From contig NZ_LDPE01000007.1 of the NCBI RefSeq assembly GCF_001447995.1, forward strand, positions 1 through 64,000: 64,000 nucleotides of DNA, given 5' to 3'. This document shows, piece by piece, positions 1 to 7,341 of this stretch; within the stretch, counting starts at the first letter, position 1, and every line of letters starts with the position of its first letter. The notes beneath the pieces were generated by a model. It ran no database searches and was not told the origin of the DNA. It was given only the letters and a program-made list of their open reading frames with translations. This stretch comes from Maribacter dokdonensis DSW-8. GTDB taxonomy: Bacteria; Bacteroidota; Bacteroidia; Flavobacteriales; Flavobacteriaceae. Made by a program: the position numbers and the translations under genes.

Positions 1-45
1 CTTAAGTTTGATTCTCAGTAAATTGTTGATATAACTAGAAAGAAC

Positions 46-180
46 AAAAGAGAGAATTAAGGTTACTATATACGGTGAAGCTTTAGACTTCGACAACATT
101 GATAATCCTCTCTCTTTTACTACTTAGATCACGTTCAGTTCTGTGAGACCTTAGATCTCGTTTTCAAGTTGTTGTGAGCA
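46..180 (+). ncRNA. Candidate IS110 guide (bridge/seek) RNA region
   Basis: The non-coding stretch before the IS110 transposase is strongly structured. Bases 46-55 (A4GAGAGA) pair perfectly with 109-118, and 56-59 pair with 103-106 across a two-base bulge, enclosing a large loop with a small hairpin (77-80 with 88-91). A second hairpin follows (145-148 with 156-159). IS110-type elements are known to carry a structured guide RNA at this left end, upstream of the transposase, with internal loops that pair with target and donor DNA. Placement and shape fit; the guide loops and the element's ends cannot be assigned from one copy. The RNA role is inferred. Confidence 0.4.
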
Positions 181-212
181 GAAGTAGCCGGTTCTTTCGT
201 AAAACATATCTT

Positions 213-1181
213 ATGAATAAATATAAAGAAACTTTTGGAGTCGACATCAGTAAAGATGTCTTTGATGTACATGGTAGTAACAAAGGTCACGACCAGTATA
301 AGAACGATGAAACTGGATTTAAGAAATTCCTTAAGGAACTGCCCAAATGTTCATTGGTCGTTATGGAAGCTACCGGTTATTATCATTATAGACTTGCCCA
401 GTTTCTTTACAAAAATGGGGTAATAGTTTCAGTAGTAAACCCATTATCCGTAAAACGTTTCATTCAAATGAAACTGGCTAAAGTAAAAACGGATAAGAGC
501 GATGCCAAGGCTATATGTGAATATGCACTGGTCAACGAGGTACCTATTTACAATGCCTTGACGGATATCCAGAGCGAATGCTTACAGTTGTTCCGGTTAT
601 TGGATATCTATTTAAAACAACGTACCGCGACCAAGAACAAGATACACGGAGAAGCTGTTCTGGGCATACCTTCAAAGTTTGTTTATCGTTCCTTGATACG
701 TAATAAGAAACTGCTCAATAAAGAGGTAGCCGCTATCGAATCAAAGATTCTGTCATTGGTAAAAGAGGACCAACAGGAGCAATTGACTTTATTGATGTCA
801 ATACCCGGTATAGGTCAAAAGACTGCATTGTTCCTAATAGTGGTCACCGATGGGTTCAATAAGTTCGAAAATGCGGCACAGCTTTGTAGCTATGTAGGTA
901 TAACCCCAACGATACGGGAATCGGGGAGCAGTGTGAGAGGTCGTGCGCGAATAAGTAAGGTCGGCAATAGAAAACTTCGCAACCTATTATTTCTATGTTC
1001 TTTTAACGCTTGTAAGCACAATAGGGCATGCAGAGAGGTTTATGAGCGGATCGTGAACAGGGGAAAGAGCAAGAAACTGGCACTGATAGCCGTTGCCAAC
1101 AAACTTTTAAAGCAGTCTTTTGCCATTGCAAAATCTGGCAGGCCATATGATGAAACTTACGTTTCAATATTGCCTAGATAA
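213..1181 (+). CDS. IS110-family transposase (DEDD/serine type)
   Basis: This encodes a 322-residue transposase that moves its own insertion sequence. The N-terminal RuvC-like DEDD domain shows D11 (FGVDISK), E52 (VVMEATGYY) and D94/D97 (KTDKSDAKA). The C-terminal Transposase_20 domain begins near the helix-hairpin-helix LLMSIPGIGQKTA (about 194-205) and contains the conserved serine region ESGSSVRGRARISKVGN (about 236-252), the presumed nucleophile. An in-frame start at 174 exists, but the ATG at 213 gives the usual family N-terminus and leaves the structured leader untranslated. The frame is intact and the length is typical, so the copy may be active. IS110 elements lack conventional long terminal inverted repeats, so I cannot fix the ends; the left end may lie before the window. 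Confidence 0.93.
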   Translation: MNKYKETFGVDISKDVFDVHGSNKGHDQYKNDETGFKKFLKELPKCSLVVMEATGYYHYRLAQFLYKNGVIVSVVNPLSVKRFIQMKLAKVKTDKSDAKAICEYALVNEVPIYNALTDIQSECLQLFRLLDIYLKQRTATKNKIHGEAVLGIPSKFVYRSLIRNKKLLNKEVAAIESKILSLVKEDQQEQLTLLMSIPGIGQKTALFLIVVTDGFNKFENAAQLCSYVGITPTIRESGSSVRGRARISKVGNRKLRNLLFLCSFNACKHNRACREVYERIVNRGKSKKLALIAVANKLLKQSFAIAKSGRPYDETYVSILPR

Positions 1182-1206
1182 ATAGAAGCTAGATCGAATA
1201 AAAAAA

Positions 1207-1238
1207 GCTCAAAGAATCAAGTTATTGAATCTATGAGC
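1207..1238 (+). other. Imperfect hairpin downstream of the transposase
   Basis: GCTCA (1207-1211) pairs with TGAGC (1234-1238), with an inner TCAA/TTGA pairing (1217-1220 with 1225-1228). It lies 26 bases after the transposase stop and could be a transcription terminator or part of the right end of the IS110 element. There is no strong T-run behind it, so the assignment is weak. Confidence 0.25.
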
Positions 1239-1295
1239 CTGAAATAATATTGTCTCGGATTAAAGAAGAATTTGTTTGTTTTTTATCTCAGTTCT

Positions 1296-1312
1296 TTGTT
1301 GTAGAGCGTTTT
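1296..1312. repeat. Inverted repeat, left copy, flanking the lipoprotein gene
   Basis: The sequence TTGTTGTAGAGCGTTTT here is the reverse complement, with one mismatch, of AAAATGCTCTACAACAA at 1819-1835. It ends on the base before the stop codon side of the lipoprotein gene at 1313. The pair brackets exactly one gene. Confidence 0.75.
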
Positions 1313-1813
1313 TTATTCTTTAAAATATTTCTCAAATTTTTGAATATAGTATTCACTTCCAAAAACGCTGTTTCCTTGAATTTCTATTTCTGTCTCAGGT
1401 CGAGTTAAAATATACCCATAGTCAATTGTATCTCTGTCAATTAGTTTGGGACAACCTTTACACTCAACTATTTTTACAAATCTTTTTTCGGTCACTTCTT
1501 CGATAACTTCATCAAAATTCAGTGAATCCAATGCCGTTGAAAATCCAAATCCAAAGTCGGAATCGACTTCATAAATCCACTCTTTACCTGAGTCCAAATA
1601 TGATTGAAATCGTAGGCTGTCAGGGCGTAAAATCAAAATGGCTTTTCCGCTTATTTCTATTGTGTCCTTAAGATGAGTGAATTCTTGAATATCTTCGATT
1701 CCGTTGTCAGATTGCATTTTATTTTCCACAGTAATTTGGTCAAGTTTTTTTGGCTCCGGTTTGCAACCACTGAAACTCAAAATAATTACTAAAATTAATG
1801 TCAAGTTATTCAT
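1313..1813 (-). CDS. Small predicted lipoprotein of unknown function
   Basis: The 166-residue product starts with a clear type II signal peptide (hydrophobic LTLILVIILSF followed by SGC, lipidated Cys17), so it should be a periplasmic or outer-membrane lipoprotein. The mature part is acidic and has a CKGC pair near residue 119 that could bind metal or form a disulfide. I recognise no family. The gene sits between two inverted copies of a 17-bp repeat that lie within a few bases of its start and stop, and it is followed on the minus-strand-upstream side by a tyrosine recombinase, which suggests it is cargo of a cassette-like element. Function unknown; the reading frame is well supported by the signal peptide. 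Confidence 0.7.
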   Translation of the reverse strand: MNNLTLILVIILSFSGCKPEPKKLDQITVENKMQSDNGIEDIQEFTHLKDTIEISGKAILILRPDSLRFQSYLDSGKEWIYEVDSDFGFGFSTALDSLNFDEVIEEVTEKRFVKIVECKGCPKLIDRDTIDYGYILTRPETEIEIQGNSVFGSEYYIQKFEKYFKE

Positions 1814-1818
1814 TTTTC

Positions 1819-1835
1819 AAAATGCTCTACAACAA
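1819..1835. repeat. Inverted repeat, right copy, flanking the lipoprotein gene
   Basis: AAAATGCTCTACAACAA pairs with 1296-1312 at 16 of 17 positions. It sits five bases upstream of the lipoprotein start codon, so it would lie in the 5' leader of the mRNA while the other copy would lie directly after the stop codon. Confidence 0.75.
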
Positions 1836-1838
1836 TTG

Positions 1839-1862
1839 TATATGTGCACAATTGCACATATA
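1839..1862. repeat. Palindrome next to the recombinase gene, possible recombination site
   Basis: A perfect 10-bp inverted repeat with a 4-base spacer: TATATGTGCA (1839-1848), CAAT, TGCACATATA (1853-1862). It lies between the inverted-repeat-bounded lipoprotein gene and the 3' end of the tyrosine recombinase gene. Paired arms with a short spacer resemble a tyrosine recombinase core site, but it could also act as a terminator for the recombinase transcript. The role is inferred. Confidence 0.35.
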
Positions 1863-1877
1863 TCTACTTTGTGCATA

Positions 1878-3005
1878 CTAATCTAATGGATTTTTTATTG
1901 TCTTAAAAGTATTGGTGGCTACATGGGTGTATATTTCTGTTGTCTTGCTAGAACCATGACCTAATAATACCTGTATTTGTCTCAAGTCAACGTTAGATTC
2001 TAACAAATGTGTTGCAAAACTATGCCTTAGGGTATGTGGAGTTACATTTTGTAAAATTCCTGCTTTATGGGCAGCTTGTTTTACTATATGTAATACACTT
2101 GCTGCACTGTACTTACCGCCTTTACGGCCTTCAAACAAAAAATCTTTAGGATGCCATTCTTTAAAATAGAGCCGTAAATCTTGTAGAACTGTTTCGGATA
2201 ATAGACTTACCCGGTCTTTATTGCCTTTGGCGCCTTTTATAGAAACCAGCATTCGTTTACTATCTATATCCTTGACCCTAAGGTTTAAAAGTTCACTTCT
2301 ACGTAAACCGGCACTGTAGAGCAAGGCTAAAATGCATTTATGCTTTAGGTTTGTTGTACAATTCAGCATGGCAATGACCTCCTCTTTTGATATTACGGTA
2401 GGTAGCTTATGTTCCTTCCTTGGTCTTTCAATGTCGTAAAAACGGTTGGGCATGCCAAGAATGGTCTCGTAATAGAATTTAATGGCATTTATAGTCTGAT
2501 TTAAATAGGAGTTAGATACGTTTCTATGTATTAACCTTTGTAGATATGACCTTACATCACTTTCGTTCAAGGTTGTAATATCTCTATCTTTAAAATGATT
2601 AATGAACATTTCAAAAAAGTTGACATACGTTTTTACGGTGCTGTTGGCATATCTTTTAAGCTCTAGTTTTAACAGGTATTCCTCTGGACAAACCCTATAG
2701 CCTTCAGGTGTTTTTCTTTCCCTGAACCACTGTACATCAACTATTTCATTATGGGTGTTGACGGGTCTGTTACTTAAAAATTTATTATAGTTGATCCATA
2801 CGACTCCTTTAAAAGTATTGAAAATAATACCAAGGTTTTTCTTTGTATTTAGAATATAGACCATGTGGTACTTACTGCTCCATTTAGGTTCGGGAAGCCC
2901 CTTGATCAGGTTCTGTATAAGTTTGTCCTGAGTAAATTGTATGCCGATCATCTTCTGATTTTTGATCATTAGATGATGTAACGTAATGGATTTTGGTGTG
3001 TTCAT
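1878..3005 (-). CDS. Tyrosine recombinase / integrase (XerC/D-like)
   Basis: This 375-residue protein is a site-specific DNA recombinase. It has an unusual N-terminal extension of about 105 residues, then a SAM-like core-binding domain (about 108-185), then the catalytic domain with R235 (SAGLRRSEL), the lysine hairpin (KGAKGNKDR, about 258-265), H324/R327 (TPHTLRHSF), H350 (LLGH) and Y359 (EIYTHV). All catalytic residues are present. It ends in KNPLD, as many Bacteroidota Xer-like integrases do. It lacks the extra helix insertion typical of integron integrases before the HxxR motif, so I do not call it IntI. It lies beside a gene bounded by inverted repeats and a palindrome, which makes a cassette-moving role possible. 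The housekeeping XerC/D of the cell is probably encoded elsewhere. Confidence 0.9.
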   Translation of the reverse strand: MNTPKSITLHHLMIKNQKMIGIQFTQDKLIQNLIKGLPEPKWSSKYHMVYILNTKKNLGIIFNTFKGVVWINYNKFLSNRPVNTHNEIVDVQWFRERKTPEGYRVCPEEYLLKLELKRYANSTVKTYVNFFEMFINHFKDRDITTLNESDVRSYLQRLIHRNVSNSYLNQTINAIKFYYETILGMPNRFYDIERPRKEHKLPTVISKEEVIAMLNCTTNLKHKCILALLYSAGLRRSELLNLRVKDIDSKRMLVSIKGAKGNKDRVSLLSETVLQDLRLYFKEWHPKDFLFEGRKGGKYSAASVLHIVKQAAHKAGILQNVTPHTLRHSFATHLLESNVDLRQIQVLLGHGSSKTTEIYTHVATNTFKTIKNPLD

Positions 3006-3053
3006 TATGTCAAGTGTAATACTAAATAAATCAATTAATCAACTATTATGCGT

Positions 3054-3071
3054 ATATTATTCGTATAATAT
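3054..3071. promoter_or_regulatory. Palindrome between divergent recombinase and zinc-ribbon genes
   Basis: ATATTAT (3054-3060), TCGT, ATAATAT (3065-3071) is a perfect 7-bp inverted repeat with a 4-base spacer, the same architecture as the palindrome at the other end of the recombinase gene but a different sequence. It lies in the 83-base divergent promoter region and may be an operator for one or both genes, or a second recombinase site. Confidence 0.3.
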
Positions 3072-3088
3072 TCGATTAAGCTTTAAGC

Positions 3089-3460
3089 ATGAAAAGAGTT
3101 TGTCCAGAATGTAATAATGAAGTGATAGGTAGAACGGATAAAATTTTCTGCTCAGTAAAATGTAAGTCCATACATCAATATGAAAAAAGTCAGAAAGAAA
3201 ATACCTTCTATTTTTCGGTGGATAAACAACTGAAGAGAAATAGAAAAATACTAAAACGCTATAATAAGTCTGGATTTACAACTATTAGAAAGAGTGTTCT
3301 TTTAGAGGAAGGTTTTAATCCCAAATTTTTTACCCACTACTGGAAGAATCAAAAAAATGATGTTTACCTTTTTTGTTATGATTTTGGGTTTTTAAATACG
3401 ACTAAAAATGGCGTAACAAAGTATGTTATTGTGCAATGGCAAGATTATATGAACAAGTAA
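3089..3460 (+). CDS. Zinc-ribbon protein of unknown function
   Basis: The 123-residue product opens with an N-terminal zinc ribbon, CPEC (residues 5-8) and CSVKC (about 21-25), followed by a basic, lysine-rich middle and an aromatic-rich C-terminal part (TKYVIVQWQDY). The layout suggests nucleic acid binding. I recall similar short zinc-ribbon proteins in Flavobacteriia but know no assigned function. It is divergent from the tyrosine recombinase with 83 bases between starts and is followed at once by a strong terminator, so it forms its own transcription unit. It may be part of the mobile region or the first chromosomal gene beyond it. Confidence 0.7.
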   Translation: MKRVCPECNNEVIGRTDKIFCSVKCKSIHQYEKSQKENTFYFSVDKQLKRNRKILKRYNKSGFTTIRKSVLLEEGFNPKFFTHYWKNQKNDVYLFCYDFGFLNTTKNGVTKYVIVQWQDYMNK

Positions 3461-3482
3461 TTATTGGTTTGACGAAAACAAA

Positions 3483-3510
3483 AAAAGGGCAACCCTAAAG
3501 TTGCCCTTTT
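3483..3510. terminator. Bidirectional intrinsic terminator
   Basis: A perfect 11-bp stem, AAAAGGGCAAC (3483-3493) with GTTGCCCTTTT (3500-3510), and a CCTAAA loop. The A-run and T-run on both sides make it work in both directions, ending the zinc-ribbon gene from the left and the hmuY-like gene from the right. Confidence 0.9.
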
Positions 3511-3540
3511 ATATTGGACTTTTATGCTCTAAAAATAAGA

Positions 3541-4167
3541 CTATTCTAAAGAAGTATCGCCTTCGTTAGGGTTGTAAACATAATTAAAGGTATAGTACGG
3601 TGTAGCATCTTCAAAAGCATTTGGTTCAGATGGCGCATCTTCATAATAACTTATAAACTCTACTTTGGCAAAATTACCTTCGGTAGTTCTAAATACAAAT
3701 ACTTTACCCGGTATAGGTGTTATTAAATGTGTTGGGTCTCCTGCGTAGTTGTACCAACCATTATCACTACCTGTTGCAATGGCAAAAGAAGCATCTGCAT
3801 CTTGCTCAAAAGTAAGTCCTTCTGCTGTGGTTACACTTGCCAAGGTGCCGGTTACTTCGGCTACGCCAACATTACCGTTTCTTTCCGGTTCATCTTCAGT
3901 GCCGGTCAAGGTACCGCCATTAACGGCGATCGTGGTGCCCCTAAAGGCAATGTCCCATGCGGTATCACTGGTAGTAATGGCTCCGGTCTCAAAATCAAAT
4001 TTGGTGAACTCACCACCAACAGGTTCTCCTTGTCCTCCGGTTTGTGGTGCATATAAATTGCTAACGGTCTCCGTCTGTACCGGATCCGTTGGTGTGCTGT
4101 CATCATCGCTGCTACAAGAGGTGAATGCCATTGCTAAAAATGCTACTGCTAAAATGTTCTTTGTCAT
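3541..4167 (-). CDS. HmuY-family heme-binding lipoprotein
   Basis: The 208-residue product is a surface or outer-membrane lipoprotein of the HmuY family, which captures heme and passes it to a TonB-dependent receptor. The signal peptide ends in FTSC (Cys18), and the residues after it (SSDDDS) resemble the acidic export signal for surface lipoproteins in Bacteroidota. Family features seen are the F-DFETG start of the domain, TAWDIAFRGTTIAVNGGT (about 68-85), PGKVFVFRTTEGNFAKVEFISYY (about 152-174) and the final YTFNYVYNP. The gene lies 33 bases downstream of its receptor gene, the same order logic as the hmuYR pair of Porphyromonas gingivalis. I did not identify the axial heme ligands by inspection. 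Confidence 0.85.
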   Translation of the reverse strand: MTKNILAVAFLAMAFTSCSSDDDSTPTDPVQTETVSNLYAPQTGGQGEPVGGEFTKFDFETGAITTSDTAWDIAFRGTTIAVNGGTLTGTEDEPERNGNVGVAEVTGTLASVTTAEGLTFEQDADASFAIATGSDNGWYNYAGDPTHLITPIPGKVFVFRTTEGNFAKVEFISYYEDAPSEPNAFEDATPYYTFNYVYNPNEGDTSLE

Positions 4168-4200
4168 GGTAATTGTAATTAAAACCTGTTGCCAGGTGGG

Positions 4201-6315
4201 TTAGAATTGATAATTTAATTTAATGAATGCTTGTATGCCCGGCATTGTCGGGATATTGTTATCCGTATAATCCAATAGGTTGTTTGCGCCAACCTGAAGT
4301 GTAAAATCTGTATAGAATATTTTGCTTACCGCGGCATTTAGGGTAACAAAACCATCTATAAAACTGGTATCGAAATTATCTATGAGTCCGTTGCCATTGG
4401 TGTCATATTGTGCATACTTACTACGGTAGAGTACACGCAAGTTTACATGGGTTTTGGCAGAGGGTATGTCATAGTAGAATTTAAAATTGGCATTGTGCCT
4501 AGAACGGTTGACCAAGCCAAAATAGTCAGAAGTGGCCAGGGCAACAGATTGCCCGGTATTGGCATCGCGTACAAATACTTGATCGTTTTTTACGTCTTCT
4601 CTTCTTTGTTTATCAAAGGCATAGAGTAATTGGTATCCGGCACTTATATTTAAATTGTCCGTGAGTTTGTAGGCGGAGTTGATTTCAAAGCCCGTAGTGT
4701 ATATTTCATCAAAATTCATATAACTGAACACGTTTTGTCCATTGGTCTTGCGGGCAATGATTCTGGTATCTATTAGGTTTTTAAAATCGTTTCTAAAGAA
4801 ATTGATTTCTGTATTGCCAACACCATGTTTTAGAGTTAGGCCTAGGTTATAGCCAATTGAGCTTTCTGCTTCCAACGGTTGGCTCAATTCGTCCTCAGTG
4901 ACCACCACATCTAAGATTTGGTCTTGTTCTTCTAATTCTTGTAATTTATCCAAGGCTACATTATAACCTAGTACGGTATAGCCCACCGCGGAATTGGTGA
5001 AGTCAAAATACAACTGTCTAAAATCGGGCGCTTTAAAACCATAACCCACAGATCCCTTAATAGCCAGATTTGGATTTAATTGGTAGCGTAATGCCAACTT
5101 GGGACTAAATTGGTTGTTGTATTCAGAGTGATTGTCAAAGCGCGCTCCGGCAATAACATTCAGTTTTTCCAAAGGGTCAAAATCATATTGGGCATAAAGG
5201 TATTGAGAAGTGAAATTCACTTTTTCTTCAAAATACGTCCTGTCCAGCTCATCTAACTGTAATCCTGCTCCTGCGGTTAAAGTCCCGTTTTGGAACCCGG
5301 TTCTGTTTTCGTTTTCAATATTAAAGGTATAGCTACCACGTACCTCTGGCCTCAATAATTTTTGATCAAAATCACTATCGCTCAAAATATCGGTAGAAAT
5401 AGGGTCTGCCAATAATTCGGTAGCAACGTAATTGGTATAGTACAGTTCATAAGCCATGTTGAGCGCCGGGGTCCATTTGTGGTCCAGTCTGGCATGTGCG
5501 TTCCATTCACGTTCTTTGGTATCACCCTCATATTGAATGCTATCTACGGTGAATCCGGCATCTTGTACCTGATCGTAGAATCGCCCAGAGGTAAAGAGAG
5601 AAAGTTGATCGTTGATATCATAATACAACCTACCGTTTAGGGTGTAGTTGGTATACGGGTTAACGGTTTGGCCCTCCGCATCTTCATTTAGGTCATATCC
5701 GTTGGATGAGAAACGATTGGCGAAAAATCCATACCGAAATTTTTTAAAACCCTGTTTAAGGTCTAGATTCATATCTTGTTGAGAAAAGCTACCAATACGG
5801 TAGGATGCATTTCCGCTAAAATCCTGCTTTTCCGGTTTTTCGGTGATGATATTGATCACACCGCCCAATGCCTCAGTTCCATATAAGCTGCTTGACGGAC
5901 CTTTAACTACTTCAATCTGTTTAATATTACCTACGGTAAGTCTGCTTAAATCGAAATTTCCGGCACTGCGCCCTACCAATGGAACTCCATCTATAAGGAT
6001 AAGAATATAGTCCGATGCAATACCTTGTATTTGTACCCCTTGAAATCCGCTTTCATCGGTAACCGTTATAATACCTGTTTGCTCGTTCAGTATTTCATTA
6101 AGGCGAACGGTACCGGATTTTATAATCTGTTTTTTACCTACCAAGGTAACGGGTAGGGGAAGCGATGATAATTGACGGGCAGTTCTTGTGGCGGTCACTA
6201 TGACTTCATCTAATTCTTGTGATAAAATAGAATCTGTAACGCTGGGCACTTGGCTTTGCGCTACTATAATATGTGTACCTATAAGTAGTAGTAAGGTCGA
6301 TAGTCGAAATCGCAT
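4201..6315 (-). CDS. TonB-dependent outer-membrane receptor, probable heme/hemoprotein receptor
   Basis: The 704-residue protein is a TonB-dependent receptor that takes up a ligand across the outer membrane using energy from TonB-ExbBD. It has a signal peptide (LLLLIGTHIIVAQ), a plug domain (about 35-155; VIVTATRTARQLSSLP, LILIDGVPLVG, IEVVKGPSSSLYGTEALGGVINI) and a 22-strand barrel ending in the aromatic terminus LNYQF. It lacks the carboxypeptidase-like N-terminal extension of SusC proteins. Being co-transcribed with a HmuY-family gene, it is most likely the heme receptor (HmuR-like). It shares a 116-base divergent promoter region with the iron-locus genes that run rightward. Confidence 0.88.
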   Translation of the reverse strand: MRFRLSTLLLLIGTHIIVAQSQVPSVTDSILSQELDEVIVTATRTARQLSSLPLPVTLVGKKQIIKSGTVRLNEILNEQTGIITVTDESGFQGVQIQGIASDYILILIDGVPLVGRSAGNFDLSRLTVGNIKQIEVVKGPSSSLYGTEALGGVINIITEKPEKQDFSGNASYRIGSFSQQDMNLDLKQGFKKFRYGFFANRFSSNGYDLNEDAEGQTVNPYTNYTLNGRLYYDINDQLSLFTSGRFYDQVQDAGFTVDSIQYEGDTKEREWNAHARLDHKWTPALNMAYELYYTNYVATELLADPISTDILSDSDFDQKLLRPEVRGSYTFNIENENRTGFQNGTLTAGAGLQLDELDRTYFEEKVNFTSQYLYAQYDFDPLEKLNVIAGARFDNHSEYNNQFSPKLALRYQLNPNLAIKGSVGYGFKAPDFRQLYFDFTNSAVGYTVLGYNVALDKLQELEEQDQILDVVVTEDELSQPLEAESSIGYNLGLTLKHGVGNTEINFFRNDFKNLIDTRIIARKTNGQNVFSYMNFDEIYTTGFEINSAYKLTDNLNISAGYQLLYAFDKQRREDVKNDQVFVRDANTGQSVALATSDYFGLVNRSRHNANFKFYYDIPSAKTHVNLRVLYRSKYAQYDTNGNGLIDNFDTSFIDGFVTLNAAVSKIFYTDFTLQVGANNLLDYTDNNIPTMPGIQAFIKLNYQF

Positions 6316-6329
6316 TATATTTATTTAGA

Positions 6330-6377
6330 CTTATTCTTGATAAGGATGCAAATATATAAACAATTCTTATTTAGAAT
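6330..6377. promoter_or_regulatory. Divergent promoter region with two candidate operator palindromes
   Basis: The leftward receptor gene has a -7 box TATATTTG on the minus strand (6349-6356), and the rightward gene has TATTTTTG at 6391-6398; both match TAnnTTTG and lie about 33 bases before their start codons. Two short inverted repeats lie around them: CTTAT-N5-ATAAG (6330-6344) and ATTCT-N5-AGAAT (6363-6377). Their size and position near both start sites fit an iron-responsive repressor such as Fur, but the match to a known Fur box is not established. Confidence 0.4.
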
Positions 6378-6431
6378 AAATTAAAATAGTTATTTTTGTC
6401 AACGAACATCAAAAAATAATACACCTGTAAA

Positions 6432-7337
6432 ATGAAAACAGTATTACCTACCATAATGGCATTAGTAGTATCTGCTAGTACAATTGCCCAAAAGGCGAAA
6501 AAGAACGATGACCGTGAAGCTATAAAAAGTATGTGCGGTTGTTTTGAAGTAACCTTCAACTTTGCCGAAACATTCAACCATAGTACGGATTCTTTGTATA
6601 AGCCTTCTAAAACAAAAGTGGATAAGGGCTTAGAGTGGGCAGAACTGGTAACGGATGAAGATGATAAAATATCCATTCAGCACCTGTTGCAGGTAGGTAA
6701 CCCTGCAGACCCGCATATTGTAAAGCATTGGAGGCAAGATTGGCTGTATCAAAATACAGACCTATATTCTTATAATGCCGATAATACATGGACATTCAAA
6801 AAATTGCCATCAGATAAGGTAAAAGGGCAGTGGACTCAAAAAGTATATCAAGTAGATGATAGCCCTAGGTATGAAGGCTCATCTACATGGGTACATGTAG
6901 ATGGTAAAAGCTTTTGGGAAAATACTTCAGATGCCCCGTTACCAAGACGTGAGTATACTACAAGAAGCGACTATAATTTGACTGTTCGTGGAAATCGCCA
7001 TGAGGTTACGGATTACGGTTGGTTGCACGATCAAGATAATACAAAGGTTATTCGTGAGGCAGGCAAAGAAGATGTGATATTAGCTCAGGAAAAAGGGTAT
7101 AACACTTATGTAAAGGTTGATGATAGTAGATGTGCCGCTGCCGCAGCATGGTGGAAATCCAATACGGATAAATGGGCTTTGGTACGTACAAAATGGGATG
7201 ATGTTTATGGTAGGAACAAAGACCTTTCTTTAGAGGAAAAAGTAGATAATAAAGTTTTGTACAAATACCTTTTTGATGATGAATATGATCAAAAAGATGA
7301 AATAGAAGAAGTAATAGAATCATTCGTTAAACAATAA
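6432..7337 (+). CDS. Secreted DUF6607-like protein of the iron/heme locus
   Basis: The 301-residue protein starts with a cleavable signal peptide (LPTIMALVVSASTIAQ) and is probably periplasmic. The mature part contains a CGCFEVTF motif (about 36-43), many Trp residues (HWRQDWLYQNTDLY, AAAWWKSNTDKWALVRTKWDDVYG), and a GSSTWVHVDGKSFWENTSDAPLPRREY block. I believe this is the DUF6607 family, a Bacteroidota/Proteobacteria group often found near TonB receptors, but this is from memory of the family and should be treated as probable. It is the first gene of the rightward unit and the ankyrin gene starts four bases after its stop. Substrate or partner unknown; heme handling is inferred from context. 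Confidence 0.75.
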   Translation: MKTVLPTIMALVVSASTIAQKAKKNDDREAIKSMCGCFEVTFNFAETFNHSTDSLYKPSKTKVDKGLEWAELVTDEDDKISIQHLLQVGNPADPHIVKHWRQDWLYQNTDLYSYNADNTWTFKKLPSDKVKGQWTQKVYQVDDSPRYEGSSTWVHVDGKSFWENTSDAPLPRREYTTRSDYNLTVRGNRHEVTDYGWLHDQDNTKVIREAGKEDVILAQEKGYNTYVKVDDSRCAAAAAWWKSNTDKWALVRTKWDDVYGRNKDLSLEEKVDNKVLYKYLFDDEYDQKDEIEEVIESFVKQ

Positions 7338-7341
7338 GGAC

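Noticed and set aside
1878..3005. Calling the recombinase an integron integrase (IntI)
   Set aside because: The extra helix that marks IntI between the R and HxxR motifs is missing, and the flanking repeats do not read as the GTTRRRY core sites of attC.
3749..4204. Long frame on the plus strand opposite the HmuY-like gene
   Set aside because: The minus-strand frame has a lipoprotein signal and clear family motifs; the plus-strand frame is a by-product of its codon pattern.
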